From positions 1 through 34,666 of the forward strand of contig JADGPJ010000023.1 of NCBI GenBank assembly GCA_017882505.1: DNA of 34,666 bases, read 5' to 3'. Position numbers and translations under genes: made by a program. The DNA is from Solirubrobacterales bacterium. GTDB taxonomy: Bacteria; Actinomycetota; Thermoleophilia; Solirubrobacterales; 70-9. The notes under the pieces were generated by a model. That model was not told the DNA's origin. It searched no databases and was given only the letters and a program-made list of their open reading frames with translations. This document shows positions 29,268 through 34,666 of the stretch, in pieces; position 1 is the first letter of the stretch; the number at the start of each line of letters is the position of its first letter.

Positions 29268-29289
29268 TTCCCAGGCTCGAGCCTGGGAA
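29268..29289. repeat. Perfect 22-base palindrome upstream of the 69-residue protein gene
   Basis: Arms TTCCCAGGCTC and GAGCCTGGGAA are contiguous exact reverse complements with no spacer. It lies in the gap between the mutase terminator hairpin and the small gene. It could be an operator for a dimeric regulator or, less likely with no loop, a terminator. Confidence 0.7.
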
Positions 29290-29319
29290 AGTCCGTTCAG
29301 GGAGTGGAGTGGCTCCTAA

Positions 29320-29336
29320 CGCCCGCTATGCGGGCG
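29320..29336 (-). terminator. Hairpin downstream of the mutase gene
   Basis: Arms CGCCCGC and GCGGGCG, seven bases each, with a three-base loop, start 15 bases after the mutase stop. On the minus strand they are followed by only two T residues. Probable transcription end of the mutase gene. Confidence 0.5.
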
Positions 29337-29351
29337 AAACGCGGCCACTCG

Positions 29352-30995
29352 CTAGAAAAAGGCGCCGCCCTTGTATTCGCCGAAGACGTCGCGCATGGCG
29401 CCGCAGACCTCGCCGATCGAGGCGTCGGCGGCGAGCGCCGCGCGGATCGGGTGCAGCAGGTTGCCCTCGCCCCGGGCGACGTCGCGCAGGGACTCGAGCT
29501 TGGCGCTCACGTCAGCCTGGTCGCGCGCCTCCTTGAAGGCCTTGAGTCGGGCCAGCTGACGCTGCTCTGACTCGGGATCGACCTTGAGGATGTCGACGTC
29601 GTCGACCTGGTCGGTGACGAATTTGTTGACGCCGACGATCACGTCCTGACCCGACTTGTAGCGCTCGTGGTAGCTCAGCGCCGACTCCTCGATCTCGCGC
29701 TGCATGAACTCCAACGCCTCGACCGAGCCGCCGAGCTCTGAGACTTTGTCCATCAGCTCCCAGGAGCGAAGCTCGATCTCGTCGGTCAGCGACTCGACGA
29801 AGTAGGAGCCGGCGAACGGGTCGACCGTGTCGGCGACCCCGGACTCGTAGGCGAGGACCTGCTGGGTCCGCAGGGCGATCCGCGCCGAGCGCTCGGTCGG
29901 CAGCGCCAACGCCTCGTCGAAGCCGTTGGTGTGCAGCGACTGGGTGCCGCCGCTGACCGCGGCGAAGCCCTGGAGGGCGACGCGGACGATGTTGACCTCG
30001 GGCTGCTGTGCCTGCAGGGTCACGCCGCCGGTCTGGGTGTGGAAGCGGATCTTCATCGAGTCGGGGTCCTTCGCGCCAAACCGCTCCTCGACGATCTTCG
30101 CCCACATCCGCCGCACCGCGCGGAACTTCGCGACCTCCTGGAAGACGTTGTTGTGGCAGTTGAAGAAGAAGGCGAGGCGAGGCGCGAACTCGTCGATCTT
30201 CAGGCCCCGGTCGAGCGCCGCCTCGACGTAGGCGATCGCGTTGGAGAGGGTGAACGCGACCTCCTGCACGGCCGAGCAGCCCTTCTCGCGGATGTGGTAG
30301 CCGGAGATCGAGATCGTGTTCCATTTCGGCACGTTCTCCTGGCAGTACTCGAAGATGTCGGTAGTCAGGCGCATCGTCGGCACCGGCGGGAAGATGTAGT
30401 TGCCGCGCGCCATGTACTCCTTCAGCACGTCGTTCTGGACCGTGCCACGGAGCTTCTGCGAGGGGACGCCCTGTTCCTCGCCGACGAGCTCGTAGAGCAG
30501 CAGCAGGATCGCCGCCGGGGCGTTGATCGTCATCGAGGTCGAGACGCCGTCGAGCGGGATCTGGTCGAAGCAGATCCGCACGTCCTCGATCGTGTCGATC
30601 GGAACTCCCGTGCGCCCGACCTCGCCGTTGCAGAGCGGGTCGTCGGAGTCGCGCCCGAGCTGGGTCGGCAGGTCGAAGGCCATCGAGAGGCCGGTCGAGC
30701 CGTTCTCGATCAGGTAGCGGTAGCGCTCGTTGGTGTCCTCGGGGGAGGCGAAGCCGGCGTACTGGCGCATCGTCCAGAGCCGGTCGCGATACATCCCCTC
30801 GTGGATGCCGCGGGTGAAGGGCGGCGCGCCGGGCTCGCCGAGCCGCTCGTCCAGATCGGGGGCGACGTCCTCGGAGCCGTAGAGGCCCTCGATCTCGATC
30901 CCCGAATCGGTGAAGACCCGCTCGTCGTCAGGGCCGACCACCGGGGCGATCGTGCGATGGGCCTCCTCGGCCGCCGAATGATCCGTGCTCGCCAT
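29352..30995 (-). CDS. Methylmalonyl-CoA mutase-type large subunit without B12 domain
   Basis: A 547-residue TIM-barrel catalytic subunit of an acyl-CoA mutase, which needs adenosylcobalamin bound by a separate small subunit (no DxHxxG region is present here). Marks are WTMRQYAGFASPEDTNERY, MAFDLPTQLGRDSDDP, SISGYHIREKGCSAVQEVAFTL, FFFNCHNNVFQEVAKFRA, QTGGVTLQAQQPEVN and GTQSLHTNGFDEALALPTE. Tyr79 (RQYAG) and Arg209 (TMRL) match the substrate-binding Tyr and Arg of methylmalonyl-CoA mutase, whereas isobutyryl-CoA mutase has Phe and Gln. This favours succinyl-/methylmalonyl-CoA, although other stand-alone mutases cannot be excluded. TATCCT lies 8 nt before the ATG, so the message is probably leaderless. 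Confidence 0.92.
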   Translation of the reverse strand: MASTDHSAAEEAHRTIAPVVGPDDERVFTDSGIEIEGLYGSEDVAPDLDERLGEPGAPPFTRGIHEGMYRDRLWTMRQYAGFASPEDTNERYRYLIENGSTGLSMAFDLPTQLGRDSDDPLCNGEVGRTGVPIDTIEDVRICFDQIPLDGVSTSMTINAPAAILLLLYELVGEEQGVPSQKLRGTVQNDVLKEYMARGNYIFPPVPTMRLTTDIFEYCQENVPKWNTISISGYHIREKGCSAVQEVAFTLSNAIAYVEAALDRGLKIDEFAPRLAFFFNCHNNVFQEVAKFRAVRRMWAKIVEERFGAKDPDSMKIRFHTQTGGVTLQAQQPEVNIVRVALQGFAAVSGGTQSLHTNGFDEALALPTERSARIALRTQQVLAYESGVADTVDPFAGSYFVESLTDEIELRSWELMDKVSELGGSVEALEFMQREIEESALSYHERYKSGQDVIVGVNKFVTDQVDDVDILKVDPESEQRQLARLKAFKEARDQADVSAKLESLRDVARGEGNLLHPIRAALAADASIGEVCGAMRDVFGEYKGGAFF

Positions 30996-31003
30996 CTCTC
31001 GGG

Positions 31004-31009
31004 AGGATA
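31004..31009 (-). promoter_or_regulatory. Putative -10 element (TATCCT) for the mutase gene
   Basis: On the minus strand TATCCT stands 8 nt before the ATG with no Shine-Dalgarno, consistent with a leaderless message. Confidence 0.45.
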
Positions 31010-31070
31010 TTGACGCGCGGGTGTCCGATGCATGAAGGCGCCCGACCGGAACCTTGGCTGGCTGGCCGGG

Positions 31071-31099
31071 TTGTTATTCAGGCGAGCCGGGAATAGGCT
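31071..31099 (+). promoter_or_regulatory. Putative promoter TTGTTA-N17-TAGGCT for the HtaA-like gene
   Basis: A -35-like TTGTTA and a -10-like TAGGCT are spaced by 17 bases. Transcription from about 31106 would give a leader of about 65 bases containing the GGAGG ribosome site. It is the best two-box promoter seen in the window. Confidence 0.45.
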
Positions 31100-31170
31100 T
31101 GGTTCGCAAATCGAATTGTCGTAAGTCGCCCAAGGGGACCGCAGGGGGCGGCAAAAAACGGAGGAACCAT

Positions 31171-32484
31171 ATGACTGATGCAACCCAGCCACGAATGGCT
31201 CGGGGAACGATGCTGCCCGCCGGAATTTTGGCGGCGGCGCTATTCGCGCTGCTGGCGTTCGCTCCCTTCGCTTCCGCTGCGTCCGATCCGGTCGCCAGCG
31301 GCTCCACCACGATGACGCTGAACAGTGGCTTCACCAAATACCTCAAGACCTTCGGCATCAAGACGTCGAAGATCTCGCCGGCGAAGCTGAAGGGCAGCAA
31401 GGCGACGTTCACCGTCACCGGCGGCTCGCTCGACCCGACTACCGGAAAGGGAGAAGTCACCCTCGGCGGCGGCCTCAAGTTCACGGCCGGCAAATCATCC
31501 GCACCGATCAAGGCACTCGTTCTCAACACAAGCAAGAAGTCGCTGACCGGCAAGGTCGCCGGCAAGAAGGTCAAGATCGCCACCCTGGCGGGTTGGTCCT
31601 TCAAGCGCAACGGCTTCGGCGTCAACCTGACGATCAAGAAGCTGAAGCTGACCAGCGCCGGCGCCAACGCGCTGAACAAGAAGCTCGGCTTCTCCAAGGG
31701 AACCCCGAAACCGTTCCTCAAGAACAAGCTGATCGCCAAGGCGGCGGCTGAAACCCAGCCGAGCACCGTCACGATCAAACCGGGCAACCTGATGACGCTG
31801 GTAACGGACTCTGCGACGTTCAAAAAGCTCTCGGACGTCAAAGTCAAAATCCCGGTCTCCGCTCCGACCACGGAACCGAGCCTGGGCACGTTCGCCTTCC
31901 CGATCACCGGCGGCACCGTCGGCCCGACCGGAACGGCCGGAGTCGTGCAGTCGGCCGGCAGCCTACAGCTGCTGCAGAAACTGCAGACCGGCGCGACAAC
32001 GTATATCGAAACCGAAATCAACCTCGGCAACTTCTACGCCGACCTGGCAGCGAAAACGCTGACGGTAGAAGTCGTCGCCAAATCGAACGCGGAATCCCCT
32101 GCCGGCAGCGGCAAATTCCCGCTGAACCTCGGCAACCTCGGGCGCAGCTCGATCGCCGACATCACGATTCCCGGCGTCGTGGCAGATCCGACGACCCGCA
32201 CGGTCACCGTGACCAACGCCCCGGCCGTCCTGCAGCCGATAGCGGCGGAAGTCCTCGAGGGCTTCGTCAAGGTCTACCAGGCGTACTACGAAGGTGGCAC
32301 CTACCTCCATGTGTGTTCGCTGTTGACCCATAATTGCGAATCAGCGATCCCAGCCGAAAAAGCGGCCGAAGAAGCATTCGCCAAAAAAGAAGCGAAAAAA
32401 GCCGCCGAAGCAAAAGTGGCTAACGATCACATCACCGCCGGCAATCCGCTCGGCACCGTCTCCTTCACCGCGCAGGGCGAATAG
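31171..32484 (+). CDS. Secreted HtaA-like repeat protein
   Basis: A 437-residue exported protein. A signal peptide (PAGILAAALFALLAFAPFASA) is followed by two related beta-rich domains. Each has a TGG core: FTVTGGSLDPTTGKGEVTLGGGLKF near residue 85 and FPITGGTVGPTGTAGVVQSAGSLQL near residue 245, with shorter similarity after each. The pattern recalls HtaA-type domains, known from haem-binding surface proteins, but the usual Tyr/His haem ligands are not evident, so a haem role is unproven. The C-terminus has a Lys/Glu/Ala helix (EEAFAKKEAKKAAEAK) with more AAA and GAA codons than neighbouring genes. ATG is placed by GGAGG 6 nt upstream; the frame is open further 5'. A strong terminator follows. 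Confidence 0.75.
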   Translation: MTDATQPRMARGTMLPAGILAAALFALLAFAPFASAASDPVASGSTTMTLNSGFTKYLKTFGIKTSKISPAKLKGSKATFTVTGGSLDPTTGKGEVTLGGGLKFTAGKSSAPIKALVLNTSKKSLTGKVAGKKVKIATLAGWSFKRNGFGVNLTIKKLKLTSAGANALNKKLGFSKGTPKPFLKNKLIAKAAAETQPSTVTIKPGNLMTLVTDSATFKKLSDVKVKIPVSAPTTEPSLGTFAFPITGGTVGPTGTAGVVQSAGSLQLLQKLQTGATTYIETEINLGNFYADLAAKTLTVEVVAKSNAESPAGSGKFPLNLGNLGRSSIADITIPGVVADPTTRTVTVTNAPAVLQPIAAEVLEGFVKVYQAYYEGGTYLHVCSLLTHNCESAIPAEKAAEEAFAKKEAKKAAEAKVANDHITAGNPLGTVSFTAQGE

Positions 32485-32511
32485 TCCCAGCCAGAAGGAA
32501 GCACTTGGAAA

Positions 32512-32539
32512 GGGCGGCCTCCGGGCCGCCCTTTTCTTT
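32512..32539 (+). terminator. Strong intrinsic terminator of the HtaA-like gene
   Basis: Arms GGGCGGCC and GGCCGCCC with a TCCG tetraloop, extended by two A-T pairs, are followed by TTTTCTTT. This is the clearest Rho-independent terminator in the window. It begins about 27 bases after the stop and separates this gene from the convergent epimerase gene. Confidence 0.92.
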
Positions 32540-32579
32540 GCCCGGAACCAGGCCGGGAGAGTGAAGAGAAGCTCGGGAG

Positions 32580-33527
32580 TTAGTCGGAAGCGCCGACGAG
32601 GCGCTCGATGCCGGTCTGCTCGATCGTCTTGCGCAGGCCGTCGAGCAACTCGATCGACGGCTCCCAGCTGAGCAGGTCGCGAGCGCGGCCGATGTCGGGC
32701 CGGCGCTGCTGGGGATCGTCGACAGGCAGCGCCTCGAAGACGACCTCCGAGCGGGAGTCGGTCACCTCGATCACCGCCTTGGCCAGCTCCAGCAACGTGA
32801 ACTCGTTCGGGTTGCCGATGTTGACCGGCGTGTGGACGTCGGACTCGGCCAGCGCGACGATGCCGCGGATCAGGTCGTCGACGTAACAGAAGCTGCGCGT
32901 CTGGCTGCCGTCTCCGAACACGGTCAGGGGCCGGTCCTGGAGCGCCTGGCGCAGGAAGGTCGGGATCGCGCGGCCGTCGTGGGGCCGCATGCGGGGGCCA
33001 TAGGTGTTGAAGATGCGGACGATCGCGGTGTCGACCCCCTGCTGGCGGTGGTAGGCCATCGTCAGCGCCTCGGCGTAACGCTTGGCCTCGTCGTAGACAC
33101 CACGCGGGCCGATCGGGTTGACGTGGCCCCAGTAGTCCTCCGTCTGGGGATGGACCTGTGGGTCGCCGTAGACCTCGCTGGTCGATGCGGTCAGGAAACG
33201 GGCTCGCTTGAACTTCGCCACCCCGAGCATGTTGTGGGTCCCCTGGGAGCCGACCTTGAGCGTGTGCAGCGGCAGCCGCAGGTAGTCGATCGGGCTCGCC
33301 GGCGAGGCCAGGTGGTAGACGAAGTCGACGTTCTCGGGGACGTCGACGTAGGAGGTGATGTCGAGGTTTCGAAAGTCGAACGCCTCGTCACGGATGTGGG
33401 CGATGTTCTCCAGCGACCCGGTCTCGAGGTTGTCGAGGCAGATCACCCGGTGGCCCTTGCCGAGCAGGTGCTCGCAGAGGTGCGAGCCGAGGAAGCCGGC
33501 GCCGCCGGTGACTACGCAGGTCGTCAT
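32580..33527 (-). CDS. UDP-glucuronate decarboxylase-like NAD-dependent epimerase/dehydratase
   Basis: A 315-residue extended SDR. It has the NAD motif [10 protein letters not shown] (7-16), [21 protein letters not shown], and the catalytic pair Tyr145/Lys149 in [13 protein letters not shown]. The block [18 protein letters not shown] and [18 protein letters not shown] are typical of UDP-glucuronate decarboxylases, which make UDP-xylose from UDP-glucuronate for surface glycans; dTDP-glucose dehydratases are the near alternative. The start MTTCVVTGG fits the family N-terminus, and TAGCAT stands 7 nt upstream with no Shine-Dalgarno. It converges with the HtaA-like gene and diverges from the sigma factor gene. 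Confidence 0.92.
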   Translation of the reverse strand: MTTCVVTGGAGFLGSHLCEHLLGKGHRVICLDNLETGSLENIAHIRDEAFDFRNLDITSYVDVPENVDFVYHLASPASPIDYLRLPLHTLKVGSQGTHNMLGVAKFKRARFLTASTSEVYGDPQVHPQTEDYWGHVNPIGPRGVYDEAKRYAEALTMAYHRQQGVDTAIVRIFNTYGPRMRPHDGRAIPTFLRQALQDRPLTVFGDGSQTRSFCYVDDLIRGIVALAESDVHTPVNIGNPNEFTLLELAKAVIEVTDSRSEVVFEALPVDDPQQRRPDIGRARDLLSWEPSIELLDGLRKTIEQTGIERLVGASD

Positions 33528-33534
33528 CGAAACG

Positions 33535-33540
33535 ATGCTA
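33535..33540 (-). promoter_or_regulatory. Putative -10 element (TAGCAT) for the UDP-glucuronate decarboxylase-like gene
   Basis: On the minus strand TAGCAT lies 7 nt before the ATG, with no Shine-Dalgarno, which fits a leaderless message. Confidence 0.45.
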
Positions 33541-33697
33541 CCGGGACGGGAACGCTCCGTGTACGGCCGGACTTCCATGCAAATTACGAAAATCCGGGTG
33601 AAGATTCGTCCAAAAGGGGGGAGAGATGCGCAACAGGCGGCACTTGTCCTGGCATCTTTTGGTCTAGAGAATTGCAACGGGCAGGGGAGGCCGAGCA

Positions 33698-34666
33698 GTG
33701 AGTCCGAACAGTCGGGAGGGGGAGACCGCGGCCGTGGGGCCGGCGGTCGAGGCGGCAAGAAAGCGCGCCGCGGTCGAGACCTATGCTCGCCATGAGGCGG
33801 CGCTTCGCCGCACCGCCCGCCGCTACTCGCTCTGCGCCGACGACGCCGACGACGCCCTGCAGCGGGCGCTCGAGATCCTGCTCAGAAAAGCGCCCTCCGA
33901 AGACCCAAGGGAACTGGTTCGCTGGACCCAGACCGTCGTCAAGCACGAGGCCCTGGCCGTCCGCCGCGAGCGCGAGCGGATCCTCAGCGGTCCCGCCGCC
34001 GTACGACCGGAGCCGGGATCCGAAGACTGGATCGCGCTGATCCCGACCAGCGCCGACGGCCCCGCCGAGCGGGCCGAGCGCCGCGAAGCCGTCGCCCGCA
34101 GTCGCGAGGCGTTGCAGAGTCTGAAGCCCCAGGAGCTCCGCGCTCTCACGCTCCTCGCCGAGGGCTACTCCTACCTCGAGATCGGCGAGATCACCGGCTG
34201 GAGCGCGACGAAAATCAACCGCTGCCTGGCCGAGGGCCGGGAGCGTTTCCGCCGCTTCCTCTCGCGCAGCGAAGGTGGTCAGCGCTGCGCTGAGATGGGG
34301 CCGCTTATCTCCGCCTTCTGCGACGGCGAGGCGACCGACGAGGACGTCGCGGTGCTGCGTGAGCACCTGCACGCCTGCGCGCACTGCCGGGCCACGCTGA
34401 GGGCGTACCGGGCGGCGCCCGCCGCGGCCGCGGCGCTGGCGCCGGTGCTCCCGCTAGGCCGTCCCCTGCTCGACCGCGCCCACGAGGCGTTCGCGGGACT
34501 CGCGAGTCGGGTCGGCGGCGGCGCCTCCGACTCGGCGCTCTCGCAGGTCGCCGCGGCGGGAGGAGCCCGCGGTGCCGGGATGGCCGCGCTCGCGAAAGCG
34601 ATGGCGATCTGCGTCGGCACCATGGGAGGAGCCGCGGCCTGCGTCGCCACCGGGGTCGTCCCGATC
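33698..34666 (+). CDS. Sigma-70-family sigma factor fused to zinc-finger membrane segment (partial, 3' end off window)
   Basis: An open frame of 323 codons that runs off the window, so the C-terminus is missing. GTG is the start, 7 nt after GGAGG in a purine-rich run. Residues about 25-90 look like a sigma region-2-type helical domain ([27 protein letters not shown]), and residues 137-190 like region 4 with a helix-turn-helix ([29 protein letters not shown]). A zf-HC2-like anti-sigma motif follows (His223, Cys227, Cys230 in [10 protein letters not shown]). Residues about 298-323 are hydrophobic ([20 protein letters not shown]), probably a membrane helix. The protein thus joins an ECF-like sigma factor to an anti-sigma-type sensor in one chain. 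Confidence 0.82.
   Translation, partial: MSPNSREGETAAVGPAVEAARKRAAVETYARHEAALRRTARRYSLCADDADDALQRALEILLRKAPSEDPRELVRWTQTVVKHEALAVRRERERILSGPAAVRPEPGSEDWIALIPTSADGPAERAERREAVARSREALQSLKPQELRALTLLAEGYSYLEIGEITGWSATKINRCLAEGRERFRRFLSRSEGGQRCAEMGPLISAFCDGEATDEDVAVLREHLHACAHCRATLRAYRAAPAAAAALAPVLPLGRPLLDRAHEAFAGLASRVGGGASDSALSQVAAAGGARGAGMAALAKAMAICVGTMGGAAACVATGVVPI

Noticed and set aside
31054-31170. 39-codon 5' extension of the HtaA-like gene.
   Set aside because: It would bury the signal peptide and run through the putative promoter; GGAGG is correctly spaced from 31171.

Overview
The window is high-GC DNA (about two thirds G+C by eye) packed with metabolic genes. It most resembles an actinomycete of the class Thermoleophilia (Solirubrobacterales-like). 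Pointers are a one-chain 2-oxoglutarate dehydrogenase/decarboxylase of the actinobacterial kind, a c-di-AMP (ydaO/yuaA) leader in front of a secreted NlpC/P60-like protein, an AcrA1-like double SDR, secreted proteins with short AVT..KI repeats, an HtaA-like secreted protein, and a sigma factor fused to an anti-sigma-type zinc finger. The taxonomic call is inference. No 16S rRNA, tRNA, CRISPR array, insertion sequence or prophage gene is visible.

Layout. 0.2-2.9 kb: an APH-fold phosphotransferase (-) diverges from a histidine kinase/response regulator pair (+). 2.9-4.9 kb: a DbpA-type DEAD-box helicase (-) sits behind the remnant of a quinone oxidoreductase gene. 4.9-8.5 kb: a PfkB kinase, citrate synthase and three overlapping small genes (+), the last DUF6941-like. 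8.5-13.3 kb: a minus-strand run of AcrA1-like acyl-CoA reductase, alkyl-DHAP synthase-like flavoenzyme and UbiA-family phosphoribosyltransferase. 13.4-17.7 kb: the fused E2-E1 2-oxoglutarate dehydrogenase and a small membrane protein (+). 17.9-21.6 kb: an SDR and aconitase operon (-). 21.7-22.4 kb: the c-di-AMP riboswitch and NlpC/P60-like gene. 22.5-26.5 kb: a potABCD-type polyamine transporter (+). 26.6-31.0 kb: acyl-CoA carboxylase beta subunit, a secreted repeat protein, a 69-residue protein and a methylmalonyl-CoA mutase large subunit (-). 31.1-34.7 kb: an HtaA-like secreted protein (+), a UDP-glucuronate decarboxylase-like SDR (-) and a sigma factor gene that runs off the window end (+).

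How it fits together. Citrate synthase, aconitase and the fused 2-oxoglutarate dehydrogenase give a large part of the oxidative TCA cycle. A propionyl-type carboxylase beta subunit and a methylmalonyl-CoA mutase large subunit feed succinyl-CoA. The acyl-CoA reductase next to an AGPS-like enzyme suggests a fatty alcohol to ether lipid route. Surface functions are represented by the NlpC/P60-like protein, the UbiA transferase, the UDP-sugar enzyme and the secreted repeat proteins.

A window-wide feature is that many start codons lie only 7-11 nt after a TANNNT hexamer and lack a Shine-Dalgarno sequence, which points to widespread leaderless transcription. No gene-free stretch exceeds 300 bases; the longest, about 275 bases before the NlpC/P60-like gene, is largely occupied by the riboswitch.
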